Below are positions 1 through 11,924 of a stretch of DNA of 64,000 nt, one piece after another (position 1 is the first letter of the stretch; every line of letters begins with the position of its first letter). The notes beneath the pieces are model-generated. The model worked only from the letters and a program-made list of their open reading frames with translations. It was not told the origin of the DNA and did no database searches. This stretch comes from Varroa destructor (lineage: Eukaryota; Arthropoda; Arachnida; Mesostigmata; Varroidae). Both the position numbers and the translations under genes were made by a program. The stretch spans positions 65,140 to 129,139 of the forward strand of contig NW_019211457.1 in assembly GCF_002443255.2 (NCBI RefSeq), in the 5' to 3' direction.

Positions 1-2266
1 GTTCAGATTTAACTTCAATTTTGTGTCATTGCCGTATCAAAGGAATCATGACTGCTACAATGACGGGAAAGATAGTTTAAAAGTACGCGCTTCAAGCTTT
101 TAATTTGGCGCTACGGGCAAGCACTTAATTGGCTGCTACGGTGAGATAGGTATAGTTTCAGCTTGTATGTGGCGCGAAAAGGGGGCAGCTAAAATTCTCT
201 ACCGTTTTCAACCCATTGTTAGTCCGAAGAAGCGATACAAAACGTTGTACCCGGTAGTGTATTGTCAATAGTTGTACATGAGCAAATCATGACTACGAGT
301 CATAAATCATCTTGTATGTTTTGAATTTAATTTTATCTATTTTTCCTTCAAGATCTCATAGTTGCTTACAGTTGAATATTAAAAAAGACAGGATCTAAAT
401 CACTTTCGTTCACTGCACGATTACATTTTCCCAATGTAAATATCCTTAGCACCCATAATAATTGTTTGTCTATTCAAGACGTTCCGAATTTTCATAAATA
501 GAATAATTTCATCGAAACGGTGAGTACCGAAACTCAACAGTCCGTGGCGTCGGCAAAGTCGACTCGGCCTGCTAGAGCAGCTCTTTCAGAATGCAGGAGA
601 ACGTTGACCATTATGCTTGCTTGAATCTTCTGAAGAAAACCCAACGTATTATATGCATAAATAGCCGTTCTGATTGCTTTGCCCCACGGGTGCATTTCGC
701 CTTCCCGTTTGCGAATTCCTGATAGCGACCGCGGTAACCTAGTCGAACTACCCCCACTGATATTCGTACAGATACTAGACTAAAGATATCTTACGTGCCA
801 TTTCTAACAAGAAAAATATCTTTATAGCGTTTGTTTACCAGAAGATAACTGCTTGCTCCACCTGAGGCTTCCTGCCGGGCATTGTCAATATTTGACGCGG
901 CCGTGAGAGTTCGGTCCATATGCGAAGAAGTCGATTGTACGTATAATCCTCAAAACAAATGATCCAAGACGTGTGTTCCACCTATAAGCTTACTAAGTTA
1001 CAGGTCAGCTAGCTTATCCGAGCTGGCCGAAGGGATCGAACCGCACAGACGTTGGATCAGGCGCCTACATAAATACTATTGCCCACAACATTGCTTGGCC
1101 TGCACTCGAACCTTTACTGATTGATCACTGGTTAGATGTGCCAGGAATCATTTACTAGAGAGCTGCACTACAATGCTAATTTACGCATGACTTCCCCCTG
1201 TACAAAGCATTCACAAGGGCATCGAGATGCATAGAGCTGCAAGCGATTTCCATGCGTCATTAATATGAGACGCATCGAGGGAGTACAATAAAACCTTTTG
1301 CTTATTATATATATACAGCAGTGTTTTTGTAGTACGTGTACGACATTTTGCATTGGCATAGCTACAAGCAGACTATGGTTGAACTACTTTTATGCAGCCG
1401 TATACTTGATTCTTTGAACATCCAACTGTTGATGGCATGATCGGACACCCTATAATTGCCAGATCAAGGAGCTTATGGACTTATATAGGTTTATCGAACG
1501 AACCAATTTTAAGTTCGGCTGAATTAGAAATAAGCCCCGCCTGAAGAGTCATAATTCAAAAAATAACTGATAGTTACTTGTATTCACATGTAGCTACTGC
1601 GTTAAAATAGCCTTGATTTTCTTCTAGCTAATACATATTTGCCCCTATCTGGCTAACAAGATTATATATTTCTAATAAAATGTAATTTTAAGGCGGTTCT
1701 CACAAAGACTCCGCAAAATATATATAACTTTTTGTTGTAGCTTTTTGAAAATACATTTATTAGATGTATTTAGTAAACTATCTAGTAGTATTGGCTAGAA
1801 CTAAATAATAAATATGTTCGTTAAATAGACTATATTTGTTGCGTTTGATTTATGTGCTGAATGATATATTTTATTAAATGATATATAATAGCAACGATTT
1901 GGGGCCTAAGCGTGCCTACTTCCGAACCAGTTAACACAAATCTGTCCTTTAGCTGGTAACGCTCAAAAAACGGCCGATATTCTCTTACTTATCACAGTCA
2001 AATGGCAACTATGATGGCTAAAAAATGCGGTCCGACAGAAGCCGTCCCGCTTAGTGCTTTTTTTCTCTTAAACGACATGCCTACGAAAATACAATGATTT
2101 TACATGCTTTCATCGCCCAACGCCGTGAAATCGTCTCGACAGATAGTACTGCTGCGAAAACAATGGTATTACCAAACGATAGGCGCTCTTTACGTGCAAA
2201 AAAAAGGAAGTAGAAGAAACAATAATCAAAACGTACGAAACATATACGGAACCTTAAATGGTTCTC
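1..2266. other. non-coding stretch, nothing recognised
   Basis: No open frame here resembles a protein family I know. An imperfect tandem pair (about 17 bases, period 25) lies at 101-117 and 126-142. The rest is AT-rich single-copy sequence with short A and T runs. Confidence 0.4.
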
Positions 2267-4820
2267 TTAGGTAAAGCGTCCCGCACCTTCTATAAGGGGC
2301 ACTAAAATTGAACGCCTATCTGTGGAGGAGCTAATATATCGAGGAGACCCCAAAATAAGAATATAGCCTCTGCATATCTGCGTTTGCGGACCATCGGTAG
2401 ATGGTGGTGCCCTTCTCAATGATCTGATTCCGTCAGCGCGCTCTGTAGCAAACGTTCTGATGCAGTTCGTTAATCCTATTAAAATCAACTGTAAGTATGT
2501 CTAAGTATAGAGCATCTCACTATTTGAACAAGATATTTCTCTTGACCTTAGCATATCCACTTGTAATCATTCTTATGCATTATATATCGGCTAGCGCCGT
2601 CTTTTAGCGCCTGCTTGTAAAAGCTGTGAAAAGACCTTTTTGAAAAAAACATGGCTATTTCTTTCCTCGAATCGCGCCCTGACAGGTGCAGAAATAAACT
2701 GAAGTACATCAAGGTTTTACGCAATCCATATATACTGCCTACTGCATTCGCTTGAGGTGTTAAAGTTTAGAAAGGGCCCGGAGAATTTTTTCATGTCAAG
2801 GGGGGTCTTCACATGTAGTCGAAATGTGCGGACACCGTGAACCGTATAGCATATAAAGATTCTGTTATCCAAAGTTTATTAGCCATACTAGCTGCTCCGA
2901 AGCCTAATAATGGCCACCCAAGCGCGTCGACATACGGAGTATCTGCGCGACCTACAGCATAGCGTATGCTTGAAATCGGCGGAACTTCGAAAAAAACGAC
3001 ACAGCGTTTGTGTCATATAGGACAGAAAAGAAGAGTAATATCAACTACTAGAGATTATGAACAATCGAAGGTATAGTCTTCTCTTAGATATTCACACAAT
3101 TTAAATTGATTTAAAGTATTTATAACTTGGGCTTCGCTGAAGACGCTTAAATCAGATCGCAAAATAAGCTGCCCCTTATTACGCTAAGAAGTCGTTGTTA
3201 TTATGGCTATTTGATGATCGTGTATTTATGTGCAGTTAAAATCGTGGAATTAAGTCGATAGGGATTACACATATCTATGAGTAACTATTAGTACTTCTGA
3301 CTGACCCACAAAGTCCGCCCGTATCGTGCAATTGATACATATTAAAAAGTACCGAGTGAGAACTTTCATTCAAACAACAGAGAATAGCATTCATACACAT
3401 ACATGGTTATAGATGTAAATGTCGAACGTCACTAGTAAACCTACCTACAAAGGTATCTGAATATACCCAAATTAGATACCGCATTAATGACCGATATACA
3501 TATAGAATATCAAATGCGCAACATTATTTCTAATCTTTATTCGAAAATCTTCTGGCGCGCCTATCAACCATAAACGGCTAGCAAAGTTTGCCGACTTCCG
3601 AGACTTCCCCTGTCTTATTTCCTCTAAAATCAATCTCCAGCGGCATGGTCTACTGCCATCGGTTTCCAAGTTCGTCAGGCTTATCTCTCGCTATGCTTAT
3701 TGCTCGTTCTCGCTCGCGAACAGTAAGAGCGGCTTAGCTCAGATATGTCTCATCATGATCCATCTTGACCCCCCTGGAGTAGGTCGAAATGTTCTATGTG
3801 GGGTGCTCCTAGCTAATTCAGCGGGTTGTTGTTACACGGTTTAACTTGTAACTGTTCGCCCCTCCACCAAGCCATACACATGTCTAACAGGCGGAGGAAG
3901 AAGCGTCGAGGACCGTCATTTATCATAGAACTGTGCTGCGGAATTCTAGATTTACCACACTTTGACCGAGGAACATTAGGGCGTCAGAAAGCGCGGCGTT
4001 TACTTACGGAAGAAATGTTGCAAGGGCTACCATCAAAAATTAACTTATTTGATCTAATGAGTAGCCAGTTAGTGGCGCCAGCAACTAAATAAACACTCGA
4101 TTGTTGACAGGGCTTAACCTTCCGGATAAAGTAATTGTTTTTATGGTAGATGTAAATCATAGCAATTATGGGTCGCCTATAATCTATAATATAGCCGAGT
4201 GATCAGATCAGGTCAGAATCCTAGCTACATTATATTTATGCCAGTGCATTTTAAGAACATCAGAATTAAGCCTTCTTAACCTCTAATTAAGCTTAAGTCA
4301 AAAGCAAGTTCAATTATTTTTAAAAATTACCTTTACTGTTCTAACTGTATTTATAAACGCATGTTTTAATAGGCGATACTTCGATAATTGTTTTGGAAAG
4401 TTAAACTTTGGCTAGTTCGTGTAGTTGTGTACTGCTTTCAGCATTTCATTTCTATATATATTGCACTGCTTTCCACTCTAAGGGTTTCAGGACAAAAAAA
4501 AATTTATATCTGGCACCTTCGTTTTCATCGTTAGAAGGTACCTTCTCAGTTTCGTTAAGAACGTCTTTAATGACAATAAACTTACCAGCTCTTTATCTAA
4601 ACAAATGTTACGGTTTGATTATCGTTCAGAGCCTAACAGTCGCGTTGATTCTTTTATCAATGAAAATATTTACCAGCTGAACACTGACACGCCACTGAAC
4701 TGATTCAAGTTCCCATAGAACAATAAACTTAGAGGTAAAAAATGGGTAATCAACCGTTTGAAAGAGAACTTCGGACTTCAGTTTGCTTTCATAGTACGTT
4801 TTGAATCTGATATGCGCCAC
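2267..4820 (-). pseudogene. decayed BTB-BACK-Kelch (KLHL-type) gene, minus strand
   Basis: Three blocks on the minus strand lie in KLHL order. The frame at 4820-4626 reads SEVLFQTVDYPFFTSK at residues 16-31, which fits the BTB start (DVTL..V....F.AHK), and FIDKR at residues 53-57, which matches FIYKR of copy A at 44.88 kb. At about 4562-4521 another frame reads VLNETEKVPSNDEN, comparable to the BACK segment ILQSDDLVVPSEN of copy A. The frame at 3669-3484 has W11 and LWLIGA (G37); this 26-residue spacing from tryptophan to the glycine doublet is canonical for kelch. The frame at 2488-2267 has GYILILGS (residues 41-48), like the kelch strand GKIYVIGG. Blocks are in different frames with many stops between them, so this is not expressed as a protein. 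BTB binds CUL3 and kelch blades bind substrate in intact relatives. Each block alone is weak; the shared strand and order raise the case. Confidence 0.35.
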
Positions 4821-4890
4821 GGTATTAACGATAATAGTAACAGCACTAATTATATATTATTAATGTAAGTAACTGCTGCTATCATATGTG

Positions 4891-4894
<4 letters not shown>

Positions 4895-4922
<28 letters not shown>
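4895..4922. repeat. (TA)14 microsatellite
   Basis: An uninterrupted TA dinucleotide tract immediately downstream of the minus-strand BTB relic. Confidence 0.95.
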
Positions 4923-4925
<3 letters not shown>

Positions 4926-6420
4926 TGGTGGTAAAATTACACTCAGAATACAATACCACGGCGAATTCAAAGTGAAAAGATGGTTGGTTTCGGCGTATTG
5001 CTATTGCTTTCACTGTTAGTTGTATACCGAAATTGTCCTGTCTGCTTTTGTCGATTAAGTTATTTTCGGGACAATGCCATTCGTCTAAGTTGACTTCTCT
5101 CGTTTGTTACTATCCGGATCCTTCAACCGTGTTCTCAGCATTTTAACTTAGCATGCTTGTCCTTTCTCGTTGCCTTGTTTCCCAGACTTTGCATCACTGA
5201 ACTCTGCCCCCCGAACTTGAATCGACTTCGAATTTGGACGCCATCATTTTGTTTATTGCCGTCAGCTACCAAAAGTCTGTTATGCTGAATGCGAGGAGTC
5301 TGTTGCTACCATGAGAATGGGGTGGGATCGGCTAGCTCGTTCGTTACTTGCCCTAAAATGGCCTTTTTGTGGTCAGAGAGCTTCTAAGGGGAATGGGGAA
5401 GAACAAAATAAACCGAAAAAAAAAACAGGATTTAGAGGGATGTCACGTCTAATTTAAAATTAGTTTAAAATTTCGCTCTGTCGATATATTTAGGCTTCTT
5501 ATATTGTTTCTATCTATGTTGGATAAGTACTTTTAGGGTAGATAATTACTGTAAACTTGATCAAAATGTTTGTGTCTATTAAAATGAAAAAAATACACCC
5601 GGAAGCCCCTGTCACTGCGAAAATGGCTGACTGTGCCCGAGGGATAATCGGCTTAATTTTGCAAATGCGCTATTGGTTATGGCTTTGATCCATATATATG
5701 CCCTGAAAATCCAAGTGCCCAATCGGGCTTGAAGGGCATTGGATACTTTTCAGAATACTACGCTAGGTGACGCCTTGCATAACTCTCAGATATAGATATG
5801 CGAGTCAATATCTGTAAAACAGCACGCAAAATTATTTAAGGCTCTGTCGAGCGACCGCACCGGGCGTAAAACTCGAAACATCTACATACGAAAGGCATTT
5901 CGGGTGTTCTCTATAGGAACCCACAATTTGACTTGAGAGAAACGAGTGTGTTCTATTCTCTATGGACCAATTGGTGGGCTTGCCTATTGCCAAACTTTTC
6001 CCCTACTCACAAGCTTAGAATGCATTTAAAATGACACTATCCTCATAATAAATAGGTAGGAAATTATTTCCCAATGGCAACAAGTGTGATTTTTACAGAT
6101 GAAACCCTGACACGAGACCTAGCATCAGTTGGAAAAATTCAGTTGGGGCACAGGACGTGGAGTGCTCTTCGAGATATTGAACAAAAGCCCACAAGCCTAT
6201 CTAGGCCCTTTTAATCTTCGTAATTTTCCGTAAAACTGAACAAATGTATTAAACTCGCGAACAAGTTATAGCGGGTGAATTTGAAGCTGGGCTGGATCCA
6301 GTAGCTAGCTATAAGTGTAATCGGAAATAATTCGCGGTTTATTTATTTTTTTTTATTGCACTTCCGTTTATAATTAGACGAAAGGATTACAAATCATCTC
6401 GACAAGGATTTTTATTTTTT
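4923..6420. other. non-coding stretch
   Basis: No coding signal seen. It contains the first copy of a 32-bp direct repeat (5792-5823) and a hairpin with 10/9-base arms and a one-base bulge (5711-5720 with 5734-5742, 13-base loop). Confidence 0.4.
5792..5823 (+). repeat. 32-bp direct repeat, copy 1
   Basis: Identical over 32 bases to 6461-6492. The unit itself carries 6-base inverted arms (AGATAT / ATATCT) around an 8-base loop. The match stops abruptly at both ends. Confidence 0.95.
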
Positions 6421-6426
6421 TATATA

Positions 6427-6460
<34 letters not shown>
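6421..6460. repeat. TA-rich microsatellite, interrupted
   Basis: TA dinucleotides with one TTT interruption, ending in AAA directly against the second copy of the 32-bp repeat. T-rich low-complexity sequence flanks both sides. Confidence 0.9.
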
Positions 6461-6463
<3 letters not shown>

Positions 6464-6492
6464 GATATGCGAGTCAATATCTGTAAAACAGC
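6461..6492 (+). repeat. 32-bp direct repeat, copy 2
   Basis: Exact copy of 5792-5823, 669 bases downstream in the same orientation, inserted between a TA microsatellite and a T-rich tract (6493-6517). Confidence 0.95.
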
Positions 6493-7525
6493 TTATTTTT
6501 ATTTTTTTTATTTTTTTTCAGTTTATTCAAAGTTTACTTCGAATCGGTCATAGATTTATAATTGCCCTAAGCGCTTTTTGGCCAGACCGCAGTTGAAAGA
6601 GCGTTCATAGTTTCGTGCGTTGGCTCGTGGGAAGAATATTACTAACTTAATTAATCCTACGTAATTCTTTGCTTGCTGATTAACTGACGTATTCTTTCTA
6701 GCAGTTACCTAATGAGAGCTTTTCATGCTCAGTCACGATAATTCACAATTTTAAAATATGAATGTGCATGTTTTTACCTATCTGTCATCGCAAGTCGTAC
6801 AGATTTCAGTCAAGGCTATTTTCTTGTTCAGGGTGTACAAAAGCATGCATTTGATTCATTCTAATACGATTACTATTCTTTATGAGGAATGGACCATGCA
6901 TATACTGTTGTATATGTACGGTAGCTCTTAATGAGTTCCAGAAGATCAGAAAGGGAGGTTAAGTAGCTACTGTGTACTAGTATCGAGTAGTTTTTATTCT
7001 ATCAATGGTGTACAGACTTCCTCAACAGCCCCACTGCGAAAGGATATCCCTTGACGTTCTTCCGCTTTTAAGCGACGTGTTTTCGCGGCTTGAGAACTAG
7101 TCATACACTATTATTAAAACACGAGAACACTACTGAATAGGACTTTTGTCACTTGTAAGTTTTGTTCTTTGATTCTCAGATATGATTCTGACCGCCCTTG
7201 TGTATCATTTATCGCAAGGCCAGTGCATTACCTTCATCTGTATTGAACAAGGTAACCGGGTACGGCGTTGTACAGTCGTCATTACTTTCTCACGACGACT
7301 GAATCTTAGAGTGCCCTTTCGTGGTATCATGCCTCACTAATTATTTTCATTTCAGCGGGCTATCTAGAAGCTTTTTTGCGGAAGCGCGACGTCTCAAAAA
7401 CACCCATGAAGGAAATACTAAACATAACGGCCGGTAACCTGAATAACCTTGACGGTTATGTACAAACGTCGAGGGGAGCGAGTTTGTGTAGCAGTTCAAA
7501 TTGTCAATCTTTCAGCAGTACTGAA
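6493..7525. other. non-coding stretch
   Basis: It begins with a T-rich tract ending in TTTTCAG (6518-6520), which would score as a splice acceptor, but no convincing exon follows. An 8-base perfect inverted repeat with a 13-base loop lies at 7273-7280 / 7294-7301. Confidence 0.35.
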
Positions 7526-7711
7526 CTAGCAGTTTTTATAGTCAGGTTTCCGTTGTGCAGGTTCCATGACGATATGGCTTGTAGAAACCTGCGATTTCGC
7601 TAACTGAAGAAGTTCCGTCATAAAATCTTTAGCTATCCTACAGAGGTTATTTGATTTCCCAAGTACTCCTAGAGCGTACAATGCCAGCGGCATTAGACAA
7701 CTTGCTTCCAA
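7526..7711 (-). pseudogene. kelch-repeat relic, minus strand
   Basis: A 61-codon minus-strand frame reads ALYALGVLGKSNNLCRIAKD at residues 10-29. With G15 taken as the first glycine of the kelch doublet, L23 and I26 fall at +8 and +11, the canonical positions of L and V in GG......L..VE.YD, and LY precedes the glycine as expected. The second glycine of the doublet is lost and no tryptophan follows. It is one repeat at most; no BTB or BACK segment was recognised beside it. A chance match to a degenerate motif is possible. Confidence 0.28.
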
Positions 7712-10700
7712 TGCGCTGGTGCTTAATTTGATGTGTGAATCGCTGCTATGTTAAATTGAATTTCTACAAATGTTCGTAATTATTAGCGAATTCGTGCATA
7801 TGTCTAAGCCCTGTGTTCCAGCCTAGGATTGATCCTTTTGAAATTCTGATTCGTAACTTTGCCTTTTGCTATGTCTCTCCGACAACGAATCGGAGCTGTT
7901 GCAATTTTAGTACTATCCTATACTATGTCTTCATAGGTAGCTATTGATTTCAAGATCCATTTCAATATCGTCGCATTACGTTACATATACAATCATAAAA
8001 ATAGCTCTATGTATACGGAATCATTTAGAGTGAACCGTTCGTAATAGGTATGTAGTAATATTTCATTATACAGTGCCGTTGTTTTTTACGTCAGGTTGAT
8101 TTAATTTTATAGTAATTCTTCTAGGTGAATCAACGTATGTTGTCGATCGGTTAATACTTTGGGTCTTTCCAAATATGGAGCTCGTTTCGTACACACACCA
8201 TCGAAACATCGATCTATAGGACACTTGACAACATTTAATAACAAGTAAAAAACAAAACAAACAAATATAAAAAATGCGCGCACGAAGGGAAATTGAGTTT
8301 TCCCTTTTTAACCTACGTACTATTTTGACCGAAACAGACGTAATGTTCTGAAAATGGACTCTGTACTAGCTTGCATTACTTACTTTTTATGCCTCAGTTG
8401 TATGAAAAACAATATTGACAAGGAGAAGATGTACTTTAGCTGTCTGGTGGTTTTTCAGTAGGGCGCATTGTTAAATAAATATGAACGAGAGAACAAATAA
8501 GTGTGAACCCTTTTTCCCCCATAAAATGTGTTTTTGCTTCCTGCTTCTAGTAAGAAAATGTTGCTTTGCTTGTAAGCACTACTGCATGACGATACATGTT
8601 CCATTGCACTACCTTGAAACCACGACCAACTTCGCCAGTGACCCCCCCCCCGACGAACCTTCCAATTGAATTGGTTGAAATGCGCTGTTCGAGGGTTGTT
8701 AATGAGTCTTCTTTGCGATGCGCACAGCAGAACAACTAGAACAAGCCTTTTTTGTGGTATTATGCTCTATTGCTGTTCTTCAACAAGTCACTGGTCGAGC
8801 TTAACAATGAACCATTTTACTTCCTTGCAGTGTTTTAGATTCAATATCTCATAAGTTATTTTCGGAAGCAGAAAGGTTCAATTAGACAGTTAGATACGTT
8901 ATCAAAATACAAAAAGCTGCAAGCCCAGCTGTGTTACTGCAGTTACAAAAATCATGAGCTTCGCTTAGCCATTTTGAAACGATAACGGCATTTCGGTAAC
9001 GGATGATCTGCTGAAATACCGTAGAATTATATCATCAGTAGACTTGGCGTGGTTGTAGACGACAGGCGTCATTATAACCAATATCTACAGAGCGAGCTTA
9101 CAGGTCAAAGTCAATTTCTTTCCTGCGTAATCAAAGAAGTGAGTTCAGATTTTGCTGCCGATACCCAGGGAGCACCTTTGGATAACTAACCGTTTAATGT
9201 CATCGCGCAAATGAAGTCTAAGGGGAGCTGCAGATAAGGAAACAAGTTGCATATCGATAAAAATCAATTATCAAATGTGTTCGGTCTTTCCAAAAGAAAT
9301 TGGAGTATATTTCGCCTTGTACACCTAAGCTGATGTTATAATAAGTAACGTAACGTATGTATATTGTCTCCCTGCTGACGCTCAGCTTATTTTTCGTAAA
9401 TATGTATTTTCTGTCGTTTTGTATCAACACGTTTTTTGCTATAGACGTAGTTCCGTTTACAGGTCTGCTTGCACATTTATTGACATCCCTGCATCAAATC
9501 AATGTTTGTATTATATAATGTCTGTTATAAAGCTTGCATCAACGCGATGTTGTAACATCTAACTTTTTCATACTTTTTAAAATTAACTGTTTTGTTAAAG
9601 AAGTATAAAGAAACGGTAAACATGAAAGATCGAAATCATAATCGTTACCTTGTAGCTACTTTTGAACGCTTTTTGACGAAGAATTTCGCTATTTTTACTT
9701 AAATCGGTTACTAATCTTTTTTTTTTTCTTACTTCTGAATTGATTTCCAAATCCCAAATGAATAATATGTTGTCTTTCGTTGCCGCGTCTTTCATCTTAG
9801 TCTTTACTTTATAGCCTATCGAAATTGTCGCATCTTAAAGAGAGTAATTCAAAGATTAGAATTCCATGTTTAATTTTGTAACAACATGTTGGCAGAATAA
9901 GCAAAGAAAGAGTTTTCCAATTGTAGTTAATAGCAACTAGTGGCAAAAAGTATTTAATCAATAATAATAATGGCAAAACGTACCCACCATGCTAATTTAT
10001 TGTTTTTAGTACTCATTAACTTTTTAAAATGAAATTGATTTCTCGCAGATATTTAAAAAAGGGCTCTTTTATATTTTTATTCACAACTCAGAGTCAAATT
10101 AGATTATTGCACTTTTAGAAGGGTTGATTTGATTATAAGATGCGCTACCGGATAATACGTACAGGATGAGTGGCTTGACTCCGGACTTTCCTCTTTTAAG
10201 ATGTTTTTAAAATCGTATTAAAACAAAAAACAGATATACTAATGAAATGTTAAAAATGCGTTTGTGTTAATATACTCTCTGTTCACCGTGACTACCATTC
10301 TGAACCGCTCACAGATTTACTTTAGATGTCTATGTTAAAACTGTACAGACGTCTTCACAAGTGAACGAGGCGATATAGTTGTGTTTACTTCAGAACACGC
10401 TCGGACTCTCCAGCAGCCAACTTTGTACGACCCAACTAATATGAACTCGTGTGCCACCATGCTGAAAAGTTTCTTCCGGGAGATGCTTGGTCTTCTTTAG
10501 GAACTATAGCCTGACATGTTTATTTACTGATGATTTCTCCATTATATGACAGCTCCTTCACCGGACGCCACACGTGACTTTGAAGGTTCTACTGGCTTCA
10601 CATGTAATATATATAGTAGGCATATCCATATGAAGCTTCAGCGCTAGAAACCTGACCAAAAGAGAAGGATTGTCAAAAATGCATTCCTGTACAACGTCGA

Positions 10701-11398
10701 TTAAGTTTCGAGTCTGTACTTTTTTGTTTAATGTGCATTTTCTGCAAATCTGTGCCAGAACCATTTCTGCTTCTTCCCTGCAGTCGCATAATTATTCGTG
10801 GTGCCGTACGCTGCGCACGATCTGAGGCAACCGAAAAAACTTAATGTCTCGGGGGGGGACGCTGGGCATTGAGAGATTAAATAATAGCTGCTTTCCGCTT
10901 AAAAACAGAGGACGAAGCGCCGCTTTCTGTCATGTATGAAGGTTTCTTCACAATTTCGTTGAAAAAAGCGGCTTTTGGTAGACGCATTTATGAGAGTGTG
11001 CATAGCCAGTCAAAATAAGTCCAAATTTGAGTTACCACATGTACAAATGAAAACAAAAATGCTCGACAAATATTTATCTGTCATTCAATTTATGGTTGAG
11101 TTAAGCGCAAACGTGAGTATGGGAAAAAATTTTATGTACTACAGAAGCTGCTACCCAAAATTTGCTTATTCAAGATATTTTGTTCATCGTATTGAATTAA
11201 AATATGTATAGAGATGACCGTGTTATTTCGAAGTATTTGACAAATCGAATAGAGAACAAAGACCTTGCTGTTTTTTAAAAGGTTACTATTAGTTTAGTTT
11301 TTGAAAAAAGATCATCATAATTAACAATCAGAGCAAACAGATACTAAAAAAACATTCTTAATAGAGATTCAGGCTTTAGCGCATTTAATCCACCAATA
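7712..11398. other. non-coding stretch
   Basis: No gene recognised on either strand. It contains a C10 run (8642-8651), a G8 run (10851-10858) and several 60-80 codon open frames without family resemblance. The minus frame at 8735-8547 has a GGG and a WNM..R string that could be a kelch scrap, but I do not rely on it. Confidence 0.35.
8642..8651. repeat. C10 homopolymer
   Basis: Ten consecutive cytosines in otherwise AT-rich sequence. Confidence 0.95.
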
Positions 11399-11416
11399 TA
11401 TAATAATAATAATAAT
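11399..11416. repeat. (TAA)n microsatellite
   Basis: About six TAA units. Confidence 0.9.
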
Positions 11417-11737
11417 TTACCTTTCTAGCGTTGAAGATCCATCCACACTTCTCAAGCATTTGAAGATCGAAAGCAACTCAATTATGCAAATGTTCGCACT
11501 GTGTAAATCTTGGCTGAACATATTATACAGCTTAATAAATACGACGATTTTTATGAACTGGTTTTTATAAACTGCTGAACGATAAAGGTTGATCTAAGTT
11601 TACACTTAATTAGGCATTTCTATCGATGCTTTAAAATAATTTTTACGCTTTGATATTCGGACGTAACTGTAAAAAATTTCTACGTCAGAATGGTCTCCTT
11701 TTGCTGTTCAATAGGTATTTTCCTACTGAATTCGCAG

Positions 11738-11924
11738 TACAGTGGCTGCTCCTAATTTCACGCTAATAGGCGCAGATGGCCTAGTCGAGTTTCCATCTGC
11801 TAGCCTTCTAGTAATCCTAAGGTTGCGAAGGCTGTACCCAACGTTTGGCAAAGCCTCATTCGGTTACTTAGCTGCTATTGATTACACTGACTGCGGCCGC
11901 AGGTATGTAGGGTTTTTGGAGTAA
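11738..11924 (+). pseudogene. kelch-repeat relic or internal exon candidate
   Basis: The plus frame reads TVAAPNFTLIGADGLVEFPS and continues to a stop at 11922-11924. Counting V at 11742 as residue 1, LY (31-32), G36, YL (42-43) and ID (46-47) fall where LY.(I)GG, YL and VE occur in a kelch repeat. The block also has exon-like borders: TTCGCAG just before 11738 and CAG|GTATGT at 11903, giving 165 bases with the same phase at both ends. These readings are not exclusive. I cannot tell whether it is a live exon of an unseen gene or another family relic; no neighbouring exon was identified. Confidence 0.28.

Noticed and set aside
1021..1070. Minus-strand GGTTCGATCCC-like T-loop
   Set aside because: The T-stem does not pair beyond two bases and no D-arm is present.
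3727..3795. tRNA-like A-box (TTAGCTCAG) and B-box (GGTCGAAAT) at tRNA spacing
   Set aside because: No acceptor or T-stem pairing could be drawn; at most a chance or SINE-like similarity.
3826..4092. 88-codon plus-strand frame with a basic patch (NRRRKKRRG)
   Set aside because: Unrecognised, TTG start, and it overlaps the minus-strand KLHL relic; probably a shadow.
4408..4680. 90-codon plus-strand frame
   Set aside because: Antisense to the BACK-like and BTB-like pieces of the minus-strand relic.
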